From assembly GCA_946494335.1 (NCBI GenBank), contig CAMMBV010000007.1:30341-94340 (forward strand): a DNA stretch of 64,000 nt. The letters run 5' to 3'. The stretch comes from an uncultured Ruminococcus sp. (GTDB lineage: Bacteria > Bacillota > Clostridia > Lachnospirales > Lachnospiraceae). This document shows positions 44,064 to 53,785 of this stretch, piece by piece. Position 1 is the first letter of the stretch. Every line of letters starts with the position of its first letter. Under the pieces are notes generated by a model. The model was given only the letters and a program-made list of their open reading frames with translations, was not told the origin of the DNA and searched no databases. Both the position numbers and the translations under genes were made by a program.

Positions 44064-44327
44064 CTAACGATAAAAAAGAAACCAGATACATATGATCTGA
44101 AGCACAAATATCAACGGCACACCCGCCATAAATTTTAAGTGTTTCGTTTTATGATGGAAACAGAGCATTCCAAGGAAAGCACCCGGCGTGCCGCCCACTG
44201 CCGCAAGAAGCAGGAGGGTGCTTTCCTGAATTCTCCACCGGCCTTCTCTGGCACGCCATTTATCGACACCATATACGGTAAATGTTATCAGGTTAATTGC
44301 TATAAGATATCCTACTGCATAAATCAT
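44064..44327 (-). CDS. DUF1294 membrane protein
   Basis: The 87-residue protein has two or three hydrophobic segments with the DUF1294 signature NLITFTVYGVDKWRAREGRWRIQESTLL, then GGTPGAFLGMLCFHHKTKHLKF. The family is small, membrane-bound and of unknown function. It stands convergent to feoAB and divergent from the lipid-kinase gene. Confidence 0.88.
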   Translation of the reverse strand: MIYAVGYLIAINLITFTVYGVDKWRAREGRWRIQESTLLLLAAVGGTPGAFLGMLCFHHKTKHLKFMAGVPLIFVLQIICIWFLFYR

Positions 44328-44411
44328 CTGCTGACTCCTTTTATTTATAATTAATTCACTTGTAGATTCCCCTGCAAGCTGTTACAATACTCTGAAAGGG
44401 GGAAAGCTAAG

Positions 44412-45332
44412 ATGTATTATTTTATCATAAATCCCAAATCCCGTTCCGGTGCTGGTGCATCCATGTGGCAGAAAGTCCAGGAGCTTCTGCTGACTTCCAA
44501 AGTCAGATACCGTGCTTTTTTTACAAAATATCCCGGACATGCCGCCTCACTGGCTGCACATATCTCCGATCATCTAAAAACAGGAGACATCATAACAGTT
44601 CTTGGCGGTGACGGCACTTTAAACGAAGTGATAAACGGCTTTAAATATCCTGAAATCACTACCCTTGCTTACATACCTACCGGCTCCGGCAATGATTTCG
44701 CCAGAGGTATGGGACTGAAGACGGATTTAAAAAGTGCTGTCCACTCCATTTTAAATCCTTCAAAAATCCGGAAACTGGATATCTGCCAATGCAGTACCGC
44801 AGAAGGTGCAAATCGTTTTGCTATCAGTTCCGGCATGGGATTAGACGCCGGTATCTGTTTTGAAGCGCTGACTTCCCCTCTCAAAGGATTTTTGAATAAA
44901 ATTAAATTGGGTAAGCTGACTTATACCATGATTGCATTGCGTCAGCTTATTTTTTTCCGTCCCTTCAGCCTCAAGCTTATCACAGACGATAATCAAAAAG
45001 AAAGCTATAAAAAAGTGTATTTCATTACCGCCATGAATCTGAAGTACGAGGGTGGCGGTTTTCAGTTCTGCCCCCATGCTTCCTCTTCTGACGGGTATCT
45101 GGATCTTTTCCTGGTTTATGGTCTGTCAAAGCTGAAAATACTTTTTCTGCTTCCAACGGCATTTTTCGGCAGACATACCGGATTCAAAGGCGTAAAACTG
45201 CTGCGCTGCCGCAGCGCCCGGTTTTTATCTGACAAAAAACTGCCCGTTCATATCGACGGAGAATCTGCCGGCTTATCCCGTCATGTTCAGGTATCTGCCA
45301 GTGATAAACAGCTTAACGTTATAGTACAATAA
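44412..45332 (+). CDS. Diacylglycerol kinase-like lipid kinase (YegS/DgkB family)
   Basis: The 306-residue protein has VLGGDGTLNEVINGF (nucleotide-binding GGDGT), then PTGSGNDFARGMG, as in DgkB and YegS. It probably phosphorylates diacylglycerol or a related lipid, salvaging it into phospholipid synthesis. The start follows GAAAGGGGGAAAGCTAAG. With the GDPD and PAP2 genes it forms a rightward lipid-metabolism run. Confidence 0.9.
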   Translation: MYYFIINPKSRSGAGASMWQKVQELLLTSKVRYRAFFTKYPGHAASLAAHISDHLKTGDIITVLGGDGTLNEVINGFKYPEITTLAYIPTGSGNDFARGMGLKTDLKSAVHSILNPSKIRKLDICQCSTAEGANRFAISSGMGLDAGICFEALTSPLKGFLNKIKLGKLTYTMIALRQLIFFRPFSLKLITDDNQKESYKKVYFITAMNLKYEGGGFQFCPHASSSDGYLDLFLVYGLSKLKILFLLPTAFFGRHTGFKGVKLLRCRSARFLSDKKLPVHIDGESAGLSRHVQVSASDKQLNVIVQ

Positions 45333-45353
45333 AACAATCCGGGAGGAAAAGAA

Positions 45354-46202
45354 ATGTTCCTGTTACTAATACTTTGCATAATTATGCTCTCAATAATATT
45401 TCTGTTTTTCTTTGCACTTCTGCCCCGGACAGATATGAAAAGCAATTGCAGAAAATTCTGCGGACTGTTATACGCACATCGCGGACTGTGGTGCTCACAG
45501 AAAAAAATACCGGAAAATTCACTGCCCGCCTTCCATCAGGCGGTGTCTTATGGCTGTGCTATTGAACTGGATGTGCATCTGACCAAAGATAAACGGGCTG
45601 TTGTTTTCCATGACAATTCTTTGAAACGCATGTGTGGAGTGGATGGTTACATCTGGGATTATACTTACGATGAATTACAGAATTTTTCTCTGGAAAATAC
45701 GAAAGAAAAGATACCTCTGCTTTCTCAGGTTCTGACACTTGTAAACGGACGGGTACCTCTGCTCATTGAACTGAAAACACGTCTGCTTGATACCAGCGTC
45801 TGTCCCGTTGCTGACAGTCTCCTGGCTGATTATAACGGAGAATACTGCATTGAATCCTTCAGTCCGCTGATTCTGCACTGGTATAAGAAACACCGGCCTT
45901 ACGTAATACGCGGCCAGTTGTCGTGCCGGTTTGATTCAGATGCAGAACTGCCGGCTCCGCTGCTGTTTCTTTCCGAACATCTGCTGTTTAACTGGTACGG
46001 CAGACCGGATTTTATTGCATATGAATTCTGCCGCGGCATTCGGCTGTTCAATTTAAAAATACTACGCAGCTTTTTTAAAACTCCGGCATTCGCCTGGACC
46101 ATACAAAGTCAAAGTGAACTTAAGAAAAGTCAAAAATATTATGACGCCGTTATTTTTGACCGCTTCGTGCCATCCGACATAATATCTAAAACAAAGGAGT
46201 GA
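45354..46202 (+). CDS. Glycerophosphodiester phosphodiesterase
   Basis: The 282-residue protein has an N-terminal membrane segment (about residues 2-24), then a TIM-barrel GDPD domain with AHRGLW, IPENSLPAFHQAV, ELDVHLTKD and FHDNSLKRMCG. It hydrolyses glycerophosphodiesters to glycerol-3-phosphate and an alcohol. GGGAGGAAAAGAA precedes the ATG. The membrane segment suggests action at the outer face or membrane surface. Confidence 0.92.
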   Translation: MFLLLILCIIMLSIIFLFFFALLPRTDMKSNCRKFCGLLYAHRGLWCSQKKIPENSLPAFHQAVSYGCAIELDVHLTKDKRAVVFHDNSLKRMCGVDGYIWDYTYDELQNFSLENTKEKIPLLSQVLTLVNGRVPLLIELKTRLLDTSVCPVADSLLADYNGEYCIESFSPLILHWYKKHRPYVIRGQLSCRFDSDAELPAPLLFLSEHLLFNWYGRPDFIAYEFCRGIRLFNLKILRSFFKTPAFAWTIQSQSELKKSQKYYDAVIFDRFVPSDIISKTKE

Positions 46203-46207
46203 TTTTT

Positions 46208-46849
46208 TTGCGTTTTTTTCGCAAGTACAGGCATGGTTTTATTGCACTGATTTACGCCGTATTCTATATGGTATGTTTTTATGCTCTGGAACATAGGGCA
46301 AACGTGGATTTTCACATTATCCATACTCCCCTGGACGATTATATTCCTTTCTGTGAATATTTTATCGTACCGTACATATTCTGGTTTGTTTATATGCTTA
46401 TCGCAATTTTATTCTTTATCTTTATTAATCCGAACAGACGGGAATATTATCAAATGGTGTTCAGCCTTGGAACAGGCATGACAATGTTCCTGATTATTTC
46501 CTATCTATACCCAAACGGACTGGATCTGCGTCCTCAAAACCTGGTGCACGGCAATCTTTTCACCGATGTAGTTATTCTGCTGTATCGCCATGATTCCCCC
46601 ACCAATGTTTTTCCCAGCATCCATGTCTTCAATTCACTGGCAATTCACACTGCTATTGCCAGGTCAAAAATGCTGGATCAGGATCAGTGGATTAAATGGG
46701 CTTCTTTCATTCTCACCCTGGCAATTATCGCCTCCACCTTATTTTTGAAACAGCATTCTGTCCTGGATGTTATCGGCGGGATCATCCTGGCGCTTATCAC
46801 TTATTTTATATTTTACAAGAGCAGACTCGTATCACGGCTTCCTAGTTAA
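46208..46849 (+). CDS. PAP2 family phosphatase
   Basis: An open frame begins at a GTG at 46199 inside the ribosome site; the TTG at 46208, eight bases after AAAGGAG, is the better start and gives 213 residues. Five or six membrane segments are present. PAP2 motifs are FPSIHVFNSL (the PSxH motif with catalytic His) and LKQHSVLDVIGG (HxxxD). It would dephosphorylate lipid phosphates, fitting the DAG-kinase/GDPD neighbours. Confidence 0.85.
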   Translation: MRFFRKYRHGFIALIYAVFYMVCFYALEHRANVDFHIIHTPLDDYIPFCEYFIVPYIFWFVYMLIAILFFIFINPNRREYYQMVFSLGTGMTMFLIISYLYPNGLDLRPQNLVHGNLFTDVVILLYRHDSPTNVFPSIHVFNSLAIHTAIARSKMLDQDQWIKWASFILTLAIIASTLFLKQHSVLDVIGGIILALITYFIFYKSRLVSRLPS

Positions 46850-47858
46850 AGCCGTAGATACGCTGCACAATCTTATAGGCCGTTACAGACAGGCGGCGTC
46901 CGCCTCTTCCCGGCAGATTCATCGCTCTTCCAAGCAGGCTGTGCCGCAGCTGAAAATAAACCTTACCGTCTGCTGCCTTCAAATATTTCCACAATTCCTG
47001 CTTCTTCTTCAGATTCTCTTCTGTTCCAGACCGAAGTAAAATTACAGAGGATACCGTCATAATCATGGACAGCATGTGCAGCATATAACTTCTGGCATTC
47101 TTGTGAATCACCTTTTTCTCCGCCATACAGTCAATCATCATACGGTTGACTGTCAGCTGCTGATCGGCTCTTTGAATCATCACCTGCTCATTAACCGACT
47201 GATCCTGTCTTCCGATATAGTACCGATACAGATTTACATCTGCATAGTACATGTGCTTTACGTAAGGCAGGGGAACAAAAGCAACAAGATTGTCTACATA
47301 AAAAGTATGAGCCGGCAGTTTCAAGCCGCATTCCCGCAGTAATTCTGTCCGGTAAATTAAAGAATGCATAAGAAGATAGTGGCTTTTCCCCAGGGGCTTA
47401 ACTTCATCCCAGCTGAAAATTTTCCCCTCCGGAAAAGTATTCGGATACCGCATCACTCTCTTATGCTTTGCTCCTACTTTTTCATATACATAGTTGCTGA
47501 TCAGCATATCCAGCGTTTCCGGTCCCCTAAGACATTCTCGCAATGCATCCAGCACTTTCATATAAGCTTCCTCATTCAGCCAGTCATCACTGTCTACAAC
47601 CTTAAAATACAAACCGGAAGCATTTAAAAGCCCTGTATTTACAGCCTCTCCGTGGCCTCCGTTCTCCTGATGGACCACCTTAATAATACTCGGATATTTT
47701 TTGGCATAATCATCTGCAATTTGAGCAGTATTATCCCGGGAACCATCATTGACAATAACAATCTCCACATCATCACCGCCCTTGAGCAATGATTCAATAC
47801 AATTTGCCATGTAATCCTGTGAATTGTAACATGGCACCGCAATAGTCAACAGTTTCAT
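46842..47858 (-). CDS. GT2 family glycosyltransferase
   Basis: The 338-residue protein begins LLTIAVPCYNSQDYMANCIESLL, has VNDGSRDNTAQIAD and the metal-binding FKVVDSDDWLNEEAYMK near residues 86-102, and a helical C-terminus without clear membrane segments. It transfers a sugar from a nucleotide donor; the acceptor is unknown. It is convergent with the PAP2 gene (8-base overlap) and follows mutY on the same strand by three bases. Confidence 0.9.
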   Translation of the reverse strand: MKLLTIAVPCYNSQDYMANCIESLLKGGDDVEIVIVNDGSRDNTAQIADDYAKKYPSIIKVVHQENGGHGEAVNTGLLNASGLYFKVVDSDDWLNEEAYMKVLDALRECLRGPETLDMLISNYVYEKVGAKHKRVMRYPNTFPEGKIFSWDEVKPLGKSHYLLMHSLIYRTELLRECGLKLPAHTFYVDNLVAFVPLPYVKHMYYADVNLYRYYIGRQDQSVNEQVMIQRADQQLTVNRMMIDCMAEKKVIHKNARSYMLHMLSMIMTVSSVILLRSGTEENLKKKQELWKYLKAADGKVYFQLRHSLLGRAMNLPGRGGRRLSVTAYKIVQRIYGFN

Positions 47859-47861
47859 CTG

Positions 47862-48953
47862 TCAGTCTCCTCCTGTATACTTTTCCTGTCCCAGCCTCAG
47901 ATTTAAATACGAAGCATACGCTCCGAATGCCGCCGGAACCGGATAATTTTCTTCTGCATTTACGATATCTACAAACAAAAGCTCTTTCTTTTTCCGCCCT
48001 TCCAGGGCAGCCACCTTAACAGCATATCCCGTCATTCTCCACTCCACATGTGAAAAAACATGTGCTGCCTCAGGCAGCGGCTGAATCCACAGCGGCATCA
48101 GCTCATACTGCAAAAGACGCTGCAGTACTTCCTCCCGGGAAAGATGCCCCTCATAGTTAGGAAATTCATAAAGACCTGCCAGCAGGCCTTTATCAGGTCT
48201 GCGGCGTAACGCCATATGATCCCCGTCCTGTATCACCAGAACCGTTTTCTCCTCCACCCGCCGTTTTTTTTCCTTTTTCTTAAACGGTATCTCATCCAGG
48301 CGGTTATTACGCCTGGCAAGGCATAATTCATGCAGAGGACATGCGTCACATCTTGGCGATCCATTGGGCAGACATACCATTGCTCCCAGATCCATCAATG
48401 CCTGATTAAACGTCCCTGGTTCCTTCGCTGGTATAATTTCCAGAAGTTCCTGCCGAATCCGTTTTCTGACACTCTGCTTCAGAATATCCTCTTCACTTTC
48501 TTCAATCCTGGAAACCACCCGGAGCACATTGCCGTCCACCGCCGGAACCGGAACATCAAAAGCAATGGATGCAACGGCACCTGCAGTATACTCTCCGATA
48601 CCGGGAAGTTTCAGCAGTTCTTCATAGTTTTGTGGAAAACAACCTCCGTATTTCTCTGTTATCTGCACAGCCGCTTTTTGTATATTCCTTACCCTGTTAT
48701 AGTACCCAAGGCCTTCCCACAGTTTCAGCAGGCGGCTTTCCTCACATACAGCAGCATCCTTCACCGTTGGAAGTTCTTTGATAAATCTGTCAAAATAAGG
48801 TTTTACCGCTTCTACCCGTGTCTGCTGCAGCATAATCTCGGATATCCAGATATAATATGGATTTTTCTCTCTTCTCCATGGCAGATCCCTTTTGTTCTTA
48901 TTATACCATTTCATCAAAGGATCTACGATTCCATTCAATTCAAATTTTCCCAA
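47862..48953 (-). CDS. mutY: A/G-specific adenine glycosylase
   Basis: The 363-residue enzyme has a helix-hairpin-helix and catalytic region KLPGIGEYTAGAVASIAFD..VPAVDGNVLRV (Asp of VDGNV region). An iron-sulfur Cys pattern follows, C-x7-C-x2-C-x5-C (about residues 193-210), and a Nudix-like C-terminal domain with FPNYEGHLSREEVLQRLL. It removes adenine opposite 8-oxoguanine. Confidence 0.94.
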   Translation of the reverse strand: MGKFELNGIVDPLMKWYNKNKRDLPWRREKNPYYIWISEIMLQQTRVEAVKPYFDRFIKELPTVKDAAVCEESRLLKLWEGLGYYNRVRNIQKAAVQITEKYGGCFPQNYEELLKLPGIGEYTAGAVASIAFDVPVPAVDGNVLRVVSRIEESEEDILKQSVRKRIRQELLEIIPAKEPGTFNQALMDLGAMVCLPNGSPRCDACPLHELCLARRNNRLDEIPFKKKEKKRRVEEKTVLVIQDGDHMALRRRPDKGLLAGLYEFPNYEGHLSREEVLQRLLQYELMPLWIQPLPEAAHVFSHVEWRMTGYAVKVAALEGRKKKELLFVDIVNAEENYPVPAAFGAYASYLNLRLGQEKYTGGD

Positions 48954-49089
48954 ATTTTTTCTCCCAATTCTACTTATCCGATTTTTTTATTATACCATGG
49001 AAATTGCGATGTGAAAACGCTAAATAGGCATTGCAAATTTACTCCGGTCTCTGTAAAATAATATAAAAATTGATTAAAAGGAGTTACTT

Positions 49090-49719
49090 ATGGACAGTAT
49101 TATTTTTGATGTAGACGGTACGCTCTGGGATACAACACACGTAGTTGCAGATGCCTGGAATGAAATTATAAGTTCTGAAACTTCTCTTGATTTACATATT
49201 ACGCCGGATATCCTGCGGACACTTTTCGGCAAAACAATGCCTGACATCGCTGCCATCGTGTTTGCCGGAGAGACCTTGGAGAATCAGCTGAGATTAATTG
49301 ATTTATGCTGTCAGCAGGAACATAAAGTTCTTCTGGAAAAGAATGCGCCGCTCTATCCGGATCTTGAGACCGTCCTGCCTGCGCTGGCCAGCCGTTATCC
49401 CCTTTTCCTTGTCAGCAATTGTCAGGCCGGATATATAGAAACATTCCTTTCCTGCACAGGTTTTTCCCCCTATATCACGGATCATCTCTGCCCCGGTGAT
49501 ACTGGAAATCCCAAGCGGGATAATATTCTGGAAATCATAAAGCGCCATAACCTCCAGTCTCCCGTCTATGTGGGTGATACTCTCGGTGATTATCAGGCAG
49601 TAAAAGAAGCGGATCCTTCTATGCCCTTTGTTTTCGCATCCTATGGATTTGGAACCGTGGAAAATCCGGATTTCACCATCAATTCCCCTTCCGATCTTCT
49701 GAGCCTTTTTAATTCTTAA
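49090..49719 (+). CDS. HAD family hydrolase
   Basis: The 209-residue protein has motif I IFDVDGTLWDTTHVV, motif II LVSNC, a Lys near PKRDNILE and motif IV YVGDTLGDYQAVKEAD. This is the phosphoglycolate-phosphatase-like class with a helical cap. Substrate unknown. AAGGAG precedes the start. Confidence 0.9.
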   Translation: MDSIIFDVDGTLWDTTHVVADAWNEIISSETSLDLHITPDILRTLFGKTMPDIAAIVFAGETLENQLRLIDLCCQQEHKVLLEKNAPLYPDLETVLPALASRYPLFLVSNCQAGYIETFLSCTGFSPYITDHLCPGDTGNPKRDNILEIIKRHNLQSPVYVGDTLGDYQAVKEADPSMPFVFASYGFGTVENPDFTINSPSDLLSLFNS

Positions 49720-49724
49720 AAAAC

Positions 49725-49750
49725 TGGCAGTTCTGCACGCAGAACTGCCA
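49725..49750. terminator. Bidirectional terminator between convergent genes
   Basis: TGGCAGTTCT (49725-49734) pairs with AGAACTGCCA (49741-49750), flanked by A and T runs on both sides. It serves the HAD gene (plus) and the L,D-transpeptidase (minus). Confidence 0.85.
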
Positions 49751-49755
49751 AATTT

Positions 49756-51396
49756 TTAATACAATTCATAATCCTCTGTATAGAAACAGATAATAGGAAC
49801 ATCTTTTGTAATCAGATTATACACAGCCTTGGCTTTCTCATAGGGCATATTAATGCAGCCATGAGAACCGCTGTATTTGTAAATAGTGCCGCCATATGTG
49901 CTTCTCCAGGAAGCATCATGCAGACCGATTCCTCCGTTAAAAGGCATCCAGAAATTTACATGCGACTGATAAGAATAACTTCCGTCTGCCCGTTTCTCCC
50001 CTTTCAGAATCCGGTCCGTCTGCTTATAGGTCAAAGTAAAAATTCCCGGCGGCGTCCAGCGGTCACTTGTCATTTTTCCGGATACAAACTGTGACTCCAC
50101 GGCTATCTGTCCGTCCTGATAATAATACAGCGTCTGGTCTGTCAGGTTGATTTCCACATAGGTATTTCCGAAACCATTGTTCTCCGTTGACACTTCCCGC
50201 GTGGAATACATCGGTTCCCTTCCTATCTGGTCATTGTTCATGATATTTTTAAAAAGCTCTTCCACTTCCTGAGCCTGATTAATTTTCCAGCCATAATCTC
50301 CGCCGCTGACAGTAATATTCAGCCCGCTGGTAGTAGTAAAGGGTCTTTCTTTGCCGGCCGTATCTACACGTTCCGCCAGCCCTTTTACGTATTCTGTCGC
50401 TTTGGCCCGTATAGTCGCTTCATCTTTTACATAATGGCCCTGGGCATCCTTCAGCATCCAGTCTCTGAGCGTATTTCCATCCAATACTTCCTCTTCTCCC
50501 GTGGGCAGCCAGTAATGGATGCTGGCAGTCATCAGTGTATTCAGCTCTTCCACCTCTGCATTAAGCGCTTCACTGTCGCTTCGCACGTCCGGCTGAGCAT
50601 AAACATTACATTCCTCCGCCGAAAGCTCTGTCTGACTCTCTGAAACAGCTTTCTCCACAGCAGTCATCATGGCATCTGTATCAAGGGTATTTCCTTCCTC
50701 TTCCGGGATGATCTCAAAATGGCCATTCTGGAAAGTATACCATGCGTTAGTCGGCGCAGTCATGCTTTCCGCCTGCATCGGCTCCAGAGACATAATCTGA
50801 TTTTTCAACTGCTCTTTATCATACGTTATATTTTCAGCCACCTCATACTTCTCGGGCTGAATATATCCCATAAACCACAAAAAGGGATTTTGTTTTTCCT
50901 GAATTTCTTCCACACTTCCATCTGGGTCATAGGCATATTGAAAATCGCTGCCGTCTATAGAAAGCGAAACATCATCTCTGAAATTCAGCTGAATACTGTA
51001 ATCTTCCACGCCCCTGCGTATCTGCTCCTCCGTCTGGGCCGGCGTCATACTTCCGCACGATATGTTATTAATGGTTGTATTGGGGAAAAATTTATCACTG
51101 TAATAATAGGTGTAATATCCATACGTACCGGCACCTGCCAGCAATACGGCAGCTGCCAGTATTGGTACGATTTTTCTTGCCTTCCCTTTCTTTTTTCCAC
51201 CCTCTTCTGTCACAGAATCATATTGGATATCCTGGACTTTTTTTTCTCTTTTTGCCCTTTTCTTCTTGCCTGCAGTTCGGTCTATCTGATCGGATACCGG
51301 AATGCCGCCAATCGTATCCCGAACAATTTTATCCATGGCCAGACTGATCTGAGCATCTATATTATCTGTTACATTTCCATTTTTTCCTTCTTGCAT
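49756..51396 (-). CDS. L,D-transpeptidase (YkuD) with extracellular linker domains
   Basis: The 546-residue protein has a cytoplasmic Lys/Arg-rich start of about 75 residues, a membrane segment (about 77-95), and two extracellular domains resembling the peptidoglycan-binding type found in clostridial YkuD proteins. The C-terminal YkuD domain has catalytic Cys and His in YSGSHGCINMPYEKA (about residues 511-525). It probably forms 3-3 cross-links in the wall. Confidence 0.88.
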   Translation of the reverse strand: MQEGKNGNVTDNIDAQISLAMDKIVRDTIGGIPVSDQIDRTAGKKKRAKREKKVQDIQYDSVTEEGGKKKGKARKIVPILAAAVLLAGAGTYGYYTYYYSDKFFPNTTINNISCGSMTPAQTEEQIRRGVEDYSIQLNFRDDVSLSIDGSDFQYAYDPDGSVEEIQEKQNPFLWFMGYIQPEKYEVAENITYDKEQLKNQIMSLEPMQAESMTAPTNAWYTFQNGHFEIIPEEEGNTLDTDAMMTAVEKAVSESQTELSAEECNVYAQPDVRSDSEALNAEVEELNTLMTASIHYWLPTGEEEVLDGNTLRDWMLKDAQGHYVKDEATIRAKATEYVKGLAERVDTAGKERPFTTTSGLNITVSGGDYGWKINQAQEVEELFKNIMNNDQIGREPMYSTREVSTENNGFGNTYVEINLTDQTLYYYQDGQIAVESQFVSGKMTSDRWTPPGIFTLTYKQTDRILKGEKRADGSYSYQSHVNFWMPFNGGIGLHDASWRSTYGGTIYKYSGSHGCINMPYEKAKAVYNLITKDVPIICFYTEDYELY

Positions 51397-51563
51397 TGAC
51401 CTTTTTCCTCAAAACTCTTAACTTCTACAAAATTCAACAATGTTCATTATAACATAAATTTTTCAAAAGACATACAGAAACTCAAATTTTAAAATTTTTT
51501 TATATTTTCGTAAAGAAAGTAGGTTATAATTTATATACCAATATCAGTATGAGGTGAATAAAG

Positions 51564-51731
51564 ATGGAATATACCGAAACCTTTCAATATCAATGCCCCG
51601 TAGACGCTTCCAAAGTAATCCATACCGTAACCTTTGTCCGCAGCACAGATCCCCGCTTTGACGACAGCGTTGAAACTTTTAAATGTACCAGAGATTCCAA
51701 ATGTGTAAAATGCTCCGTTAACTATCGTTAA
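51564..51731 (+). CDS. 55-residue Cys-containing small protein
   Basis: ATG at 51564 with GAGGTGAATAAAG upstream opens a 55-residue frame with four Cys, in QCPVD and CTRDSKCVKC. The Cys spacing could bind a metal. I do not recognise a family. It stands alone between the transpeptidase gene and tRNA-Ala. A TATAAT at about 51525 may be its -10 box. Confidence 0.55.
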   Translation: MEYTETFQYQCPVDASKVIHTVTFVRSTDPRFDDSVETFKCTRDSKCVKCSVNYR

Positions 51732-51784
51732 ATGGAAAAAACACACTTGATTTTTTGCTGAAACATGATATAATGGAACAGCAC

Positions 51785-51857
51785 GGGGCATTAGCGCAGT
51801 TGGGAGCGCGCCACACTGGCAGTGTGGAGGTCACGGGTTCAAGTCCCGTATGCTCCA
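51785..51857 (+). tRNA. tRNA-Ala(GGC)
   Basis: A 73-nt cloverleaf: acceptor GGGGCAT/ATGCTCC, D arm AGCGCAGTTGGGAGCGC, anticodon stem CCACA/TGTGG around CTGGCAG (anticodon GGC), T loop GGGTTCAAGTCCC, discriminator A. CCA is not encoded. Confidence 0.95.
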
Positions 51858-51876
51858 CTATTTTTTTATTAAGAAA

Positions 51877-51902
51877 AAAAGCAGCTGTATGTGGCTGCTT
51901 TT
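51877..51902. terminator. Terminator between tRNA-Ala and glmS
   Basis: AAAAGCAGC (51877-51885) pairs with GCTGCTTTT (51894-51902), followed by TCTTTTTTT on the plus strand and preceded by an A run, so it can end transcription from both sides. Confidence 0.8.
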
Positions 51903-51943
51903 CTTTTTTTGCATAACGGGAAGATTCCTTTCCCCTATCCGAT

Positions 51944-53785
51944 CTATTCAACTGTTACACTTTTTGCCAGATTCCGCGGTTTATCCACATCCACGCCTCT
52001 GGCCACACTGATATAGTATCCCAAAAGCTGAAGGGGGATGATTGCCAGGCTGCTTGTAAAATGAGCATCTGTTTTGGGCACATACACAACAAAATTCACT
52101 GTATTTTCAATATTGTAATTGCCGTACTCCGTAACCCCCATTAAATATGCTCCCCGGCTTTTCACCTCCACCATATTGCTTAAAGTCTTCTCGCCAAGAC
52201 TGGTCTGTGTCATAAGCCCCACTACTAATGTTCCGTCTTCGATCAGACTGATTGTCCCGTGCTTTAACTCTCCTGCTGCGTAAGCCTCTGAATGAACGTA
52301 ACTGATCTCTTTCATCTTCAGACTGCCTTCCAGACAGATTGCGTAATCAAGTCCGCGGCCGATAAAAAACATATCTTTTGCAGAGGCAAACTTATTGGCA
52401 AACCATTGTATCCTGTCTTTGTCTGTGAGAATCTTTTCAATCTTATCCGGCAGCGTCATCATTTCCTGAAGCATATCCTGACATACTTTCTCTTCCAGAC
52501 TGCCCTTTACTCTTCCCATATAAATTGCCAGAAGGTAGATGCAGATCAACTGAGCGCTGTAAGCCTTCGTCGTTGCCACAGCAATTTCCGGACCAGCAAT
52601 TGTATACATGGTATAATCCGCTTCTCTGGCAATACTGGAACCCACTACATTTACAATCCCCAGTGTATTAATTTCTTTTTCTTTGACCATACGAAGCGCC
52701 GCCAGACTGTCCGCCGTTTCTCCGGATTGTGAAATAATAACCACGAGGGAATCTTCCGGTATCTTTGGATCACGGTATCTGAATTCAGAAGCAAGATCAA
52801 CCTCTACCATGACATCCGTCAGATCTTCTATTACATACTTAGCTGTTACTCCAACATGATATGCAGATCCGCATGCAATAATGTATAGCTTTTTCAGCGA
52901 TTTCATCATCTCTTCATTCAGACCCACATCTTTTAAATCAATCTGTCCGTCTTTCAGAAATGCCTGAAGCGTATCTTTTACTACTTTGGGCTGCTCATGT
53001 ATCTCTTTCATCATGAAATGTTCATATCCGCCTTTTTCCGCAGACTGAGCATCCCAGTTAATTGTTACCTGCTCCTTTGTTATCTCTTCTCCGTCAATAT
53101 TATAAAACTTAATTTCTTCCCCGCTTAGTTCCACCATCTCCATGTTGTCAATATAATACACATTTCTGGTGCGGGAAAGAATAGCCGGAACATCTGAAGC
53201 AATAAATTTTCCTCCGTCATTTTTTCCCACAATCAGCGGGCTGTCTTTCCTGGCTGCATAGATAACCCCGGGCCTGTCACTGAACATAATCCCCAGGGCA
53301 TAAGAGCCGCGCACACGAATCAGTGCTTTTGACAGGCTTTCCAACGGATTATGTTCCGTTTTCTTATAATAATAGTCAATTAATTTTGTAACTGTTTCTG
53401 TATCAGTCTCCGAATAAAATTCATAGCCTTTATTTTGCAGATATTCTTTCAGCTCATGGAAATTTTCAATTATCCCATTATGCACAGCCACCACCATTTT
53501 ATCATCACTGAAGTGAGGGTGGGCATTTTTCTGTGATGGAATGCCGTGTGTTGCCCACCTGGTGTGTCCAATTCCACAGCACCCCATCATCGCATTTCCT
53601 GCATTTGTTTTTTCTATCAGACCCTGCAGTCTTCCTTTTTCTTTAACGATCTCTATTTTTTGTATTTTATCGTTAAAGACTGCCATTCCTGCCGAATCAT
53701 ACCCTCTGTATTCCAGTTTTGACAATCCCTCAAGAATAATAGGAGCTGCAGATTCATCTCCCGTATATCCAACAATTCCACACAT
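51944..53785 (-). CDS. glmS: Glutamine-fructose-6-phosphate aminotransferase
   Basis: The true start is at 53785, giving Met-Cys (Cys1 is the glutaminase nucleophile after Met removal) and 613 residues. The glutaminase domain has GHTRWATHG and the sugar-isomerase half has two SIS domains with ACGSAYHVG and SQSGETADSLAALR. The C-terminus DKPRNLAKSVTVE is typical. It makes glucosamine-6-phosphate for wall synthesis. I see no glmS ribozyme in the 90-base gap to mtlD. Confidence 0.96.
   Translation of the reverse strand: MCGIVGYTGDESAAPIILEGLSKLEYRGYDSAGMAVFNDKIQKIEIVKEKGRLQGLIEKTNAGNAMMGCCGIGHTRWATHGIPSQKNAHPHFSDDKMVVAVHNGIIENFHELKEYLQNKGYEFYSETDTETVTKLIDYYYKKTEHNPLESLSKALIRVRGSYALGIMFSDRPGVIYAARKDSPLIVGKNDGGKFIASDVPAILSRTRNVYYIDNMEMVELSGEEIKFYNIDGEEITKEQVTINWDAQSAEKGGYEHFMMKEIHEQPKVVKDTLQAFLKDGQIDLKDVGLNEEMMKSLKKLYIIACGSAYHVGVTAKYVIEDLTDVMVEVDLASEFRYRDPKIPEDSLVVIISQSGETADSLAALRMVKEKEINTLGIVNVVGSSIAREADYTMYTIAGPEIAVATTKAYSAQLICIYLLAIYMGRVKGSLEEKVCQDMLQEMMTLPDKIEKILTDKDRIQWFANKFASAKDMFFIGRGLDYAICLEGSLKMKEISYVHSEAYAAGELKHGTISLIEDGTLVVGLMTQTSLGEKTLSNMVEVKSRGAYLMGVTEYGNYNIENTVNFVVYVPKTDAHFTSSLAIIPLQLLGYYISVARGVDVDKPRNLAKSVTVE

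Noticed and set aside
46199..46207. GTG start for the PAP2 gene
   Set aside because: The GTG overlaps the AAAGGAG site itself; the TTG at 46208 has correct spacing.
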